Part shown: positions 54,858 through 62,798 of the stretch, piece after piece | Layout of the letters: each line of letters opens with the position of its first letter | Position numbering within the stretch: position 1 is the stretch's first letter | Assembly (NCBI RefSeq): GCF_019083995.1 | Contig: NZ_JAHRCU010000002.1 | Location: forward strand, 62,001 to 126,000 | Length of the DNA stretch: 64,000 nt | Origin: Roseococcus sp. SDR | Lineage (GTDB): Bacteria > Pseudomonadota > Alphaproteobacteria > Acetobacterales > Acetobacteraceae | Direction: 5' to 3' | Position numbers and translations under genes: made by a program | The notes under the pieces: model-generated | Told to the model about the DNA's origin: nothing | The model's database searches: none | Seen by the model: the letters and a program-made list of their open reading frames with translations, nothing else

Positions 54858-55849
54858 TATTGCGGCTCGACGCCCGCGATGCGGACCAATTCGCCCCAAC
54901 TCGCGAGCTGGCTGCGAATATAGGCGCCGAACTGCTCGGGCGTCTGGGTGAAGGGCAGGAAGCCCAGCTGGCGCAGGCGGCCGACCACCGCTTCATCACG
55001 CAATGCGCCGTTCAGCGCCTCGTTCCAGCGGCGCACGATGGGTTCGGGCGTGCCGGCGGGCGCGGAGAGGCCGAACCAGACATTGATGTCATAGCCCGGC
55101 ACCACCTGGGCCACGGGCGGCACCTCGGGCGCCAGCGGGGTGGGCTGCCCGGCGGATTGCGCGATGCCCCGCACCCGGCCGCCTTGCGCCTGGGCCAGGC
55201 CATTCGCGAAGTCGGTGAAGGTGCAGTCGATGCGGCCCGCGGCCACGTCCGTCAGCGCCTCCGCGCCGCCGCGATAGGGCACGGCGTTGATGCGCACGCC
55301 GGCACGGCGGGCCATCACCTCCGTCATGATCAGCGCGCTGGCATTTCCGTGGCTGAAAGTCAGCTCGCCGGGGCGGGCGCGGGCACGATCAAGGAACTGC
55401 GCGAGCGTGGTGTCCGGGCTGCTGGCAGGCACGACCAGCAGGTAAGGCGCCTCGGCAATGGCGCCGATATGCGTGAAGTCCCGCACCGGGTCGAAGGGCA
55501 GGCGGCGGATGATGTGCGGATTCACCGAGGCCGCGCTGGTGCTGATGATCAGCACCGTGTTGCCGTCGGGTGCCGCCTGCTGCACCGCGATGGTGCCCAC
55601 CGTCCCGTTCCCGCCCGCGCGATTATCCACCACGACGGGCTGGCCGAGGCGCTGGCCGAGCGGTTCGGCCAGCAGGCGCGCCAGCACATCGGTCAGGCTG
55701 CCGGCCGGGAAGGCGACGGTGAGGCGCAAGGGCCGGTCCGGCCAGGATTGCGCAAGCGCGGGGGCGGCCAGCGGCAGAGCGGATGCGGCCAGCGGCAGAG
55801 CGGACGCGGCCAGCAGCGCGCGGCGCCGGAACGGCGTCAGAAGCACCAT
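54857..55849 (-). CDS. Bug/TctC-family tricarboxylate-type binding protein (first of two)
   Basis: 330 aa. The signal peptide RRRALLAASALPLAASALPLAAPALAQ contains a duplicated ASALPLA, coded by a 21-bp tandem repeat. Mature core: WPDRPLRLTVAFPAGSLTDVLAR, VVVDNRAGGNGTVG, DGNTVLIISTS. It binds an unknown organic acid for uptake. First gene of the minus-strand operon; CTGGAGGAAAC precedes the ATG at 55849. No TctA/TctB permease genes in the window. Confidence 0.92.
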   Translation of the reverse strand: MVLLTPFRRRALLAASALPLAASALPLAAPALAQSWPDRPLRLTVAFPAGSLTDVLARLLAEPLGQRLGQPVVVDNRAGGNGTVGTIAVQQAAPDGNTVLIISTSAASVNPHIIRRLPFDPVRDFTHIGAIAEAPYLLVVPASSPDTTLAQFLDRARARPGELTFSHGNASALIMTEVMARRAGVRINAVPYRGGAEALTDVAAGRIDCTFTDFANGLAQAQGGRVRGIAQSAGQPTPLAPEVPPVAQVVPGYDINVWFGLSAPAGTPEPIVRRWNEALNGALRDEAVVGRLRQLGFLPFTQTPEQFGAYIRSQLASWGELVRIAGVEPQ

Positions 55850-55875
55850 GTTTCCTCCAGCGCCTGTCATCAGGC

Positions 55876-55910
55876 GTTCGTTTATGCGAACAGGCTATGA
55901 TTTTGCGAAC
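55876..55910. promoter_or_regulatory. Probable IclR operator in the divergent promoter
   Basis: GTTCGTTTATGCGAAC (55876-55891) has 5-bp inverted arms GTTCG/CGAAC; a second TGCGAAC follows at 55904-55910, 19 bp further on. Located between the tctC start and the acyl-CoA dehydrogenase start. The GTTCG...CGAAC form is known for several IclR-type regulators. Confidence 0.6.
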
Positions 55911-55981
55911 GCATACGTCAAGCGCTGCGTTGACGCGCGCGCCTGCTCGCCGCATGCTCGCGCCACTGGGAAGGAAACGTC

Positions 55982-57148
55982 ATGGACTTCACCCTCTCGG
56001 CCGAGCAGGCCGCGATCCGCGAACAGATCACCCGCATCTGCGCCGATTTCCCCGATGAATACTGGCTGGCGAAGGACCGCGAGGGCGTCTTCCCGCATGA
56101 TTTCCACGCGGCCATGGCACAGGGCGGCTGGCTCGGCATCGCCATGCCCACCGAGTATGGCGGCGGGGGCCTGGGCATCTTCGAGGCGGCGCTGATGATG
56201 GAGGCCATCGCGGCCTCCGGCGCCTGCATGTCCGGCGCCTCGGCGCTGCACATGAACATCTTCGGCCTCAACCCCGTCGTCATCTTCGGCAATGAGGCGC
56301 AGAAGCAGCGTTTCCTGCCACCGTTGATCGCAGGCAAGGACAAGCCCTGCTTCGCCGTGACCGAGCCCGATGTCGGCCTCAACACCACGCAGCTCAAGAC
56401 GCGGGCCGAGCGGCACAATGACCGCTACGTGGTGCATGGGCAGAAGATGTGGATCTCCACCGCGCAGGTGGCGAACAAGATGCTCCTGCTGGCCCGCACC
56501 ACGCCGCTCGACCAGGTGCGCCGCAAGACCGATGGCCTGACCCTGTTCTACACGGAGATCGACCGCAGCAAGGTGGAGATCCGCCTCATCGAGAAGATGG
56601 GCCGCCATGCGGTAGACTCCAACATGGTCTTCTTCGACGGCTTCGAGATCCCGATGGAGGACCGCATCGGCGAGGAAGGCCGCGGCTTCCAGGCCATCCT
56701 GCACGGCATGAACCCCGAGCGCATCCTGATCGCCGCCGAGGCCGTGGGCATCGGCCGCGCCGCACTGCGCAAGGCATCCAATTACGCGAAGGAACGCCGT
56801 GTCTTCGGCCGCCCGATCGGGCAGAACCAGGCGATCCAGCACCCCCTCGCGCGCAACTGGGCGGAGCTGGAAGCCGCCGAGCTCATGGTCTGGAAGGCGG
56901 CCAGTCTCTATGACGCGGGCCAGGAATGCGGCGCCGAGAGCAATGCCGCGAAGTATCTCGCCGCCGAAGCGGGCTTCCGCGCCTGCGAGACGGCGGTGAT
57001 GACGCATGGCGGCATGGGCTACGCGCAGGAGTACCATGTGGAGCGCTACCTGCGCGAAAGCCTGATCCCGCGCATCGCCCCCGTCTCGCGCGAGCTGATC
57101 CTCTCGCACATCGCCGAGCGCGTGCTCGGCCAGCCCAAATCCTATTGA
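55982..57148 (+). CDS. Acyl-CoA dehydrogenase
   Basis: 388 aa, normal length. MDFTLSAEQAAIREQI start, FAD segments CFAVTEPDVGLNTTQLKT and GQKMWISTAQV, ERILIAAEAVGIGRAAL, and the late MTHGGMGYAQEYHVERYLRE. The usual catalytic Glu cannot be placed with certainty. It should introduce a double bond into an acyl-CoA made by the adjoining CoA-transferases, feeding the MaoC hydratase across the promoter. AAGGAAACGTC precedes the ATG. Confidence 0.92.
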   Translation: MDFTLSAEQAAIREQITRICADFPDEYWLAKDREGVFPHDFHAAMAQGGWLGIAMPTEYGGGGLGIFEAALMMEAIAASGACMSGASALHMNIFGLNPVVIFGNEAQKQRFLPPLIAGKDKPCFAVTEPDVGLNTTQLKTRAERHNDRYVVHGQKMWISTAQVANKMLLLARTTPLDQVRRKTDGLTLFYTEIDRSKVEIRLIEKMGRHAVDSNMVFFDGFEIPMEDRIGEEGRGFQAILHGMNPERILIAAEAVGIGRAALRKASNYAKERRVFGRPIGQNQAIQHPLARNWAELEAAELMVWKAASLYDAGQECGAESNAAKYLAAEAGFRACETAVMTHGGMGYAQEYHVERYLRESLIPRIAPVSRELILSHIAERVLGQPKSY

Positions 57149-58386
57149 GCCTGGATCTCGCACGGCATATCCGCCCAGGGGATCACATCCTCTGGGGCCA
57201 GGTGACGGGCGAGCCGCCTTCGCTGGTCGAGGCGCTGGTGGAACAGCGTGCCGCGCTTGGCGGCGTCGGCGTCTTCCTTGGCACGGGCCTGGCGCGCGTG
57301 CTGCGGCCGGAGCATGCGGATCACATCGCCATGCGCGGCCTGGGCGGCCTCGGCACCTTCCGCGCGCTGGCGAGTGCCGGCGTGCTGGAGGTGCTGCCGG
57401 TGCATGGCGGCCAGGTGCATCGCATGATCGCGGCGGGAGAGATCCGCTGCGATGTCGCGCTGCTGCTGCTGCCGCCCGCGGATGAGGCGGGCACGCACAG
57501 CCTCGGCCCCTGCGTGGACTACATGGATGCGGGGGTGGCACGCGCGCGGACCGTGATCGCCGAGATCAGCCCGCATGTCCCCGACACGGGCGGCCATGCG
57601 CGTATCCCGGCGGCACGGCTCGATGCCGTGTGGCACAGCGACCGCTCGCCCTATCTGCTGCCGCGCGCGCAGCCGAGTGCGGTGGAGCGCGCGATCGGCG
57701 CGCATGTGGCCGCCCTCATCCCGGATGGCGCCACCATTCAGACCGGCCTCGGCGCTCTGCCTGAGGCGGTTCTGGCGGCACTCACGCATCACCGCGACCT
57801 CGGCCTGCATTCCGGCATCCTGGGCGATGGCGCGATGGCGCTGATGCGGGCGGGCGTGATCACGAATGCGCGGAAGCCGCTCGACCCCGGCATCTCCGTC
57901 ACCACCACGCTGGTCGGCAGCGCGGAGTTGCATCGCTTCGCGCATCGCAATGCGGCCATCGCGCTCAAGCCCTCCAGCCACACGCACAATGAGGTGGTGC
58001 TGGCGCAGCTTCCCTGCCTCTTCGCCATCAATGCGGCGGCGGAAGTGGACCTCACCGGTCAGGTGAATGCGGAGCGCATCGGCGCGAACGTCATCGGCGG
58101 CGTGGGCGGCCAGGCGGATTTCGCCCGCGCCGCGGCGCGCTCCCTGGGCGGCGCCTCGATCATCGCGCTGCCCGCCACCGCCTCGGACGGATCGAGCCGC
58201 ATCGTGGCCCGCCTCTCGGGCCCCGTGACCACGCCGCGCTCCGATGTGGATGTCGTCGTCACCGAGCTTGGCCTGGCCGATCTGCGCGGCGCCTCCGAGC
58301 GCGAGCGCGCCCGCCGCATCATCGCCGTTGCCGCCCCCGCCGCGCGCGAGGATCTGGAACGCGCCCTGAAGGAGAACCCGCCATGA
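57145..58386 (+). CDS. Acetyl-CoA hydrolase/4-hydroxybutyrate CoA-transferase family protein
   Basis: 413 aa. IQTGLGALPEAVLAAL, the active-site Glu in NAAAEVDLTGQVNAE, NVIGGVGGQADFARAAARS, and VVTELGLADLRGAS match the Cat1/acetyl-CoA hydrolase-transferase family. Starts with TTG at 57145 in a 4-bp overlap (TTGA) with the dehydrogenase stop; no ATG or GTG gives a better N-terminus. It could load CoA onto the organic acid or recycle it. Overlaps the next CoA-transferase by 4 bp. Confidence 0.85.
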   Translation: MSLDLARHIRPGDHILWGQVTGEPPSLVEALVEQRAALGGVGVFLGTGLARVLRPEHADHIAMRGLGGLGTFRALASAGVLEVLPVHGGQVHRMIAAGEIRCDVALLLLPPADEAGTHSLGPCVDYMDAGVARARTVIAEISPHVPDTGGHARIPAARLDAVWHSDRSPYLLPRAQPSAVERAIGAHVAALIPDGATIQTGLGALPEAVLAALTHHRDLGLHSGILGDGAMALMRAGVITNARKPLDPGISVTTTLVGSAELHRFAHRNAAIALKPSSHTHNEVVLAQLPCLFAINAAAEVDLTGQVNAERIGANVIGGVGGQADFARAAARSLGGASIIALPATASDGSSRIVARLSGPVTTPRSDVDVVVTELGLADLRGASERERARRIIAVAAPAAREDLERALKENPP

Positions 58387-59597
58387 CCACGCAACCCGGG
58401 CGCGGCTTCGGCGCGCTGGCCGGCCTCAAGGTGCTGGACCTGACGGCCGTGCTGATGGGCCCCTTCTGCACGCAGATCCTCGCCGATCACGGCGCCGAGG
58501 TGATCAAGGTGGAAGGCCCCGAGGGCGACACGACGCGCGAGGTGCCGGTGATGAAGGCGCCGCGCGAGGGCGCCATGTTCCTCAACCTCAATCGCGGCAA
58601 GCGGGGGCTCGCGCTCGATCTCAAGAAGCCCGCCGCGCGCGCCGCGCTGCTGCGCCTCGCGGAAGGCGCCGATGTCTTCGTGCATGCGATGCGGGCGGAT
58701 GCCATCGCGCGGCTCGGCCTGACCTATGCCGATGTCGCGGCCGTCAATCCGCGCATCGTCTATGCCAATGTCTATGGCTTCTCCCGCCGCGGGCCCTATG
58801 CGCCGAATGCCGCCTATGACGACATCATCCAGGCCATCAGCGGCATGGCGGGCATCCAGAGCCGCATGCAGGGCAAGCCCAGCTATTCCGGGACGCTGGT
58901 GGCGGACAAGGTCTCAGGCCTCACCGTGCTCTACGCCATCCTCATGGCGCTGCTGCACCGCGCCCGCACCGGCGAGGGGCAGGAGATCGAGGTCGGCATG
59001 TTCGAGACCATGGCCAACTTCGTGCTGACCGATCACATCAACGGCGCGCTCTTCGAACCGCCCCTGGGCCCGCCGGTCTATCCCCGCGCCGCCTCGCCCG
59101 AGCGGCGGCCCTACCAGACGCGGGATGGCTGGATCGCGGCCCTCGTCTACACGGACAAGCAGTGGCGCGCCTTCTTCGACCTGATCGGCCACCCCGACTG
59201 GTCGAAGGATCCGCGCTTCCAGAGCTTCAAGGGCCGCTCGCAGAACATCGATGAATGCTACGGCCATGTGGCGGCCACGCTCGCCACCCGCACGACGGCC
59301 GAATGGCTGGAGGGCTTCGCGCAGGCGGGCATCCCCGCCGCGCCGGTGAACAGCACGGAGGAGGTGCTGCAGGATCCGCATCTCGCCGCCACCGGCTTCT
59401 TCATCGAGCAGGAAACGCGGCACGGCACCATGCGCTTCCCCGGCATGCCCGCCTGGTTCTCGGCCACGCCGGGCCGCGTGGACGGCCCCGCTCCGGCCCA
59501 TGGCGAGCATGGCCGCGCCGTGCTGGAGGAGGCCGGCTTCACGGCGGAAGAGATCGCGGCGCTGGCGGCCGAGGGTTCGCTCATCCTGCCCGGATGA
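58383..59597 (+). CDS. CaiB/BaiF family III CoA-transferase
   Basis: 404 aa. GLKVLDLTAVLMGPFCTQILADHGAEVIKVE start, LNRGKRGLALDLKKP, NVYGFSRRGPYA, HRARTGEGQEIEVGMFETM, and a C-terminal domain with AAPVNSTEEVLQDPH. Formyl-CoA transferase has a catalytic Asp in the segment that reads GMFETM here, so Glu seems to take its place; this may be a subfamily feature. It moves CoA between carboxylic acids. Last gene of the acd-cat-caiB operon. Confidence 0.9.
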   Translation: MTTQPGRGFGALAGLKVLDLTAVLMGPFCTQILADHGAEVIKVEGPEGDTTREVPVMKAPREGAMFLNLNRGKRGLALDLKKPAARAALLRLAEGADVFVHAMRADAIARLGLTYADVAAVNPRIVYANVYGFSRRGPYAPNAAYDDIIQAISGMAGIQSRMQGKPSYSGTLVADKVSGLTVLYAILMALLHRARTGEGQEIEVGMFETMANFVLTDHINGALFEPPLGPPVYPRAASPERRPYQTRDGWIAALVYTDKQWRAFFDLIGHPDWSKDPRFQSFKGRSQNIDECYGHVAATLATRTTAEWLEGFAQAGIPAAPVNSTEEVLQDPHLAATGFFIEQETRHGTMRFPGMPAWFSATPGRVDGPAPAHGEHGRAVLEEAGFTAEEIAALAAEGSLILPG

Positions 59598-59618
59598 GCG
59601 AACCCTGGCTGTCCAGAA

Positions 59619-60497
59619 CTACCGCGCGAAGATCCAGTCGTAGCTCCCGCCCGCGCGCTTCAGGCGGCCGGCGGTGGGCGTGGGGAAATGGATCGGCAGC
59701 AGCAGCGTGTCGGTCTCGGCCACCTCCTCGAAGACGCGCTTGCGGCTCTCGGCCGCCGCGTGCGGGTCCCAGCAGAAGATGGTGGACATGGTGGGGTCCA
59801 GGCATTGCAGCTGGTGGTGCATCATGTCGCCCGCGATGATCGCGGTCTGACCCTTGCTGCTGATCTTCACGCAGACATGGCCGGGCGAATGGCCGGGGGT
59901 CAGGATCAGGCTGATGCAGTCATCCAGCGTGAAGCTCTCATCCACCAAGAGCGCCTGGCCGGCCTTCACGATGGGCTCGCAATTCATCCGCCAGACGCCG
60001 CCCGCGCCGCCCGCACGTTCCTTGCCCTCGCGCTCCAGCGCCTCCCAGGCGGCGTATTCGCCCTTGTGGAAGATGTATTTGGCATTGGGGAAGGTCGGCA
60101 CCCACTGGCCGTTCACCAGCTTGGTGTTCCAGCCGCTGTGGTCGATGTGCAGATGGGTGCAGAAGACGTAGTCGATATCGGCCGGCGTCAGCCCCTCGGC
60201 GGCCATCGCGTCCAGCCAGGGCTGCTTCGGGAAATCCATGGGCGCGGGATAGCCCTTGTCCTCGCCGGTGCAGGTATCCACCAGGATGGTGTGGCGGCCG
60301 GTGCGCACCACGAAAGTCTGGTAGGTGATGACCATCTTGCCCGAGGCGCGGTCGAAGACCTCCGGCGCCAGCTTCGCCACATCGGCCGCCTTGGCCGCGC
60401 TGTCGTAGTTGAGGAAGAAATCCTCCGGCCGCCGCCAGGGCCCGTCGCGTTCGATGAGGCTGGTGATGGCGACGTCGCCGATCTGCAGGCGCTTCAT
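59619..60497 (-). CDS. Metallo-beta-lactamase fold hydrolase
   Basis: 292 aa, lactonase-like. Zinc motif THLHIDHSGWN (HxHxDH), later GHSPGHVCV and IIAGDMMHHQLQ with Asp/His ligands. The family includes N-acyl homoserine lactonases and other ester/lactone hydrolases. No signal peptide. GGAGGAAC precedes the ATG at 60497. It is convergent with the CoA-transferase operon. A lactonase role would fit with lactone-producing enzymes such as the BVMO, but that gene is 12 kb away. Confidence 0.88.
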   Translation of the reverse strand: MKRLQIGDVAITSLIERDGPWRRPEDFFLNYDSAAKAADVAKLAPEVFDRASGKMVITYQTFVVRTGRHTILVDTCTGEDKGYPAPMDFPKQPWLDAMAAEGLTPADIDYVFCTHLHIDHSGWNTKLVNGQWVPTFPNAKYIFHKGEYAAWEALEREGKERAGGAGGVWRMNCEPIVKAGQALLVDESFTLDDCISLILTPGHSPGHVCVKISSKGQTAIIAGDMMHHQLQCLDPTMSTIFCWDPHAAAESRKRVFEEVAETDTLLLPIHFPTPTAGRLKRAGGSYDWIFAR

Positions 60498-60564
60498 GTG
60501 TGTTCCTCCGAAGTCTTGGACTGCGCCTATCCTGAATCGGATCGCGCGGGCGCGCCAGGGAGGG

Positions 60565-61392
60565 TCAGGTGCTGCGCGCGAGCACGGCGCGGGCCAGTGC
60601 ATCGAAGGCGCTGACCGGCAGTTCCTCGGCCCGGCGCTCGCCCGCGATGCCGCATTGCTCCAGCAGCGCCTCGGCGCCGCCCAGCGATTTCAGCGAGCCG
60701 CGCAGCATCTTGCGACGCTGGCCGAAGGCGGCCGCCGTCACGCGCTCCATCGCGCGGAACAGCTCGGGCGGCGGCTGCTCGGCATGGGGCGTGACGACCA
60801 CCACGGCGGAATGCACGCGCGGCGGCGGGCGGAAGGCGCCCGGGGGCAGCCGCATCCCGATCATGCAATGCGCCACCCATTGCGAGAGCACGGCGAGCCG
60901 CCCGTAATGCTCGGTCTGCGGGGCGGCGGTGATGCGGAAGGCCACCTCCTCCTGGAACATCAGCGTCAGCCGTTCCCAATGCGCGGCCTCACGCAGCCAG
61001 CCGATGAGCAGGGGAGTGCCGACATTATAGGGGAGGTTGGCCACGACCTGGCGGGGGGCAGGCAGTTCCGCCACGCCGTCGAACGTCATCGCATCCTGGC
61101 GCAGCACGGTGAGGCGGTCCGGATGCGCCGCCACCACCTCTTCCAGCGCTGCGATGGCGCGCTCATCCAGCTCGACGGCGGTGAGGTGCGCAAGCGGCTT
61201 GGCCAGCAGCGCCCGGGTGAGCCCACCCGGCCCAGGTCCCACCTCGAGCACGTGACGCCCCGCCAGGTCGCCAGGCAGCAGCGCGATGCGGGCACAGAGC
61301 GTCTCATCCAGCAGGAAATGCTGGCCGAGCGCCTTGCGGGCATCCAGGCCGTACTTGCCGACGACGCCGGCGAGGGGTGTCAACTCAGACAC
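60565..61392 (-). CDS. rsmA: 16S rRNA dimethyladenosine transferase RsmA (KsgA)
   Basis: 275 aa. SAM-binding KALGQHFLLDETL, LEVGPGPGGLTRALL, and catalytic NLPYNVGTPLLI; C-terminal PPGAFRPPPRVHSAVV and AAFGQRRKMLRGSLK. It dimethylates two adenines near the 3' end of 16S rRNA. GTG start, overlapping the surA stop by 8 bp. In enterobacteria pdxA lies between surA and rsmA; it is missing here. Confidence 0.96.
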   Translation of the reverse strand: MSELTPLAGVVGKYGLDARKALGQHFLLDETLCARIALLPGDLAGRHVLEVGPGPGGLTRALLAKPLAHLTAVELDERAIAALEEVVAAHPDRLTVLRQDAMTFDGVAELPAPRQVVANLPYNVGTPLLIGWLREAAHWERLTLMFQEEVAFRITAAPQTEHYGRLAVLSQWVAHCMIGMRLPPGAFRPPPRVHSAVVVVTPHAEQPPPELFRAMERVTAAAFGQRRKMLRGSLKSLGGAEALLEQCGIAGERRAEELPVSAFDALARAVLARST

Positions 61393-62752
61393 GCATCTCG
61401 ATCACGGCACGGCGGCGCAGGTCGCGCTGGAGCTGGCGCGAGAGCAGTTCCACGCGGTCACGCAGGATCTGCTGGCGCGCGGCGTCGGGCGTGAACTCAT
61501 TCATGTTCCGCTGCTCGCGCGAGCAGACCATGAGAAGCAGCACGCCATCAGGCGCGATCACCGGCTGGCTCGGCCGGCCGATGGGCAGGCTGGCCAGCAT
61601 GCTGCGCAGCGCGGGCGGGTTCAGACCCTCGAGGCGGATGGGCCCGGGGTCGGTCGGGCGGTCGCTCGAACGGGGCAGCGCGTCCACCTGCTCGCAGCCG
61701 CGCAGCGTCTGCGAGAGGCGCTGGGCGCGTTCCACCACGGCGCGCTGCTGCTCGGTCGGCGCCTGCGGGTCGAGCGGACGGTCGAAGGGCGTGAAGACCT
61801 GGCGGATGGTCAGCATGGTCGAGAGCTGCGCCGCCGTCCCGCCCTCGCGCCGCGCGCGCAGGGTGACGATCTGGAAGCCGCCCGCCACGCGGATCGGGTT
61901 GCTGACCGCGCCGGGGGGCATGCGGGTGACAATGGCCGCCACCTCCGGGTCGAGCTGGTTGACGCCGACCCAGCCGACATCGCCGCCGCCGAGCGCCGTC
62001 TGCGCCTGGCTGAACTGCGAGGCCACCACCGGGAAGGGCGAGCCACGGCGGATCTGGCCGATCACTTCATCGGCGAAGCGGCGCACTTCGGCCTCGTTGG
62101 CGGGGTCATCCACCGGCAGGTAGATCTCGCTCACCAGGTATTCGGCCTGCGCCTCCTGCGCGCGGCGGGAGGCGATGGCGTCGGCCACTTCCTGCTCGCT
62201 GATCTCGCCGAGCGGGCCGAGCGCCTGGCGCAGCAGCCGGCCCCAGCCGATCTGCGCGCGGATCTGATCGAACAGCACACGCGGCTGGATGCCGGCATTG
62301 CGCAGCTGGTTCCGCATGGAGCCGGGCGGCAGGTTGTTGCGCCGCTCGATATCGGCGATGGCCTCGGCGATGTCGGTGTCGCTGACGCCGATGCGCCGGC
62401 GCTGGATCTCCTGGATGCGCAGGCGCTCATCCACGGCGAGGCGCAGCACCTGCGGCTGCAGCCGGGTCAGGATCTCGGGCGCCACGCCCATGCCCACATT
62501 CAGCGCGAAGAGGCGCGAGCGGGAGGTGACCTCGGCTTGGGTGATGGGGTCCCCGTTCACCACGGCCAGGATGCGGTTGCCGGCGGCGGGCGCGGCGGCG
62601 CCTTCGGGCGCCGCTCCTGGCCGCGGCTGGGCCACAGCCATGGGCACCGCGCCCAGGGCGAGCAACAGCGCCATCCCCAACGGGAGCAGCCGCCTGGGGC
62701 GCAGGCCCGGCGGGAGCAAGCTGGCGGCGATTCGGGGACGGATGCGGGTCAT
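61385..62752 (-). CDS. surA: Periplasmic chaperone/peptidyl-prolyl isomerase SurA
   Basis: 455 aa. Long basic N-terminus with a signal peptide ending VPMAVAQ. SurA_N: ILAVVNGDPITQAEVTSRSRLF and AVDERLRIQEIQRRRIGVSD. Parvulin domain 1: EYLVSEIYLPVDDP, VVASQFSQAQTALGGGDVGWV, PPGAVSNPIRVAGGFQIV. The second parvulin-like region (from about 300) is degenerate, ending VIEMRV. It escorts outer-membrane proteins, including LptD encoded just upstream. RBS AGGGATC before the ATG. Confidence 0.93.
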   Translation of the reverse strand: MTRIRPRIAASLLPPGLRPRRLLPLGMALLLALGAVPMAVAQPRPGAAPEGAAAPAAGNRILAVVNGDPITQAEVTSRSRLFALNVGMGVAPEILTRLQPQVLRLAVDERLRIQEIQRRRIGVSDTDIAEAIADIERRNNLPPGSMRNQLRNAGIQPRVLFDQIRAQIGWGRLLRQALGPLGEISEQEVADAIASRRAQEAQAEYLVSEIYLPVDDPANEAEVRRFADEVIGQIRRGSPFPVVASQFSQAQTALGGGDVGWVGVNQLDPEVAAIVTRMPPGAVSNPIRVAGGFQIVTLRARREGGTAAQLSTMLTIRQVFTPFDRPLDPQAPTEQQRAVVERAQRLSQTLRGCEQVDALPRSSDRPTDPGPIRLEGLNPPALRSMLASLPIGRPSQPVIAPDGVLLLMVCSREQRNMNEFTPDAARQQILRDRVELLSRQLQRDLRRRAVIEMRV

Positions 62753-62798
62753 GATCCCTGTGTCTTAGAGCAGAACCGCCCAGGCCGGAAACCGGGCC

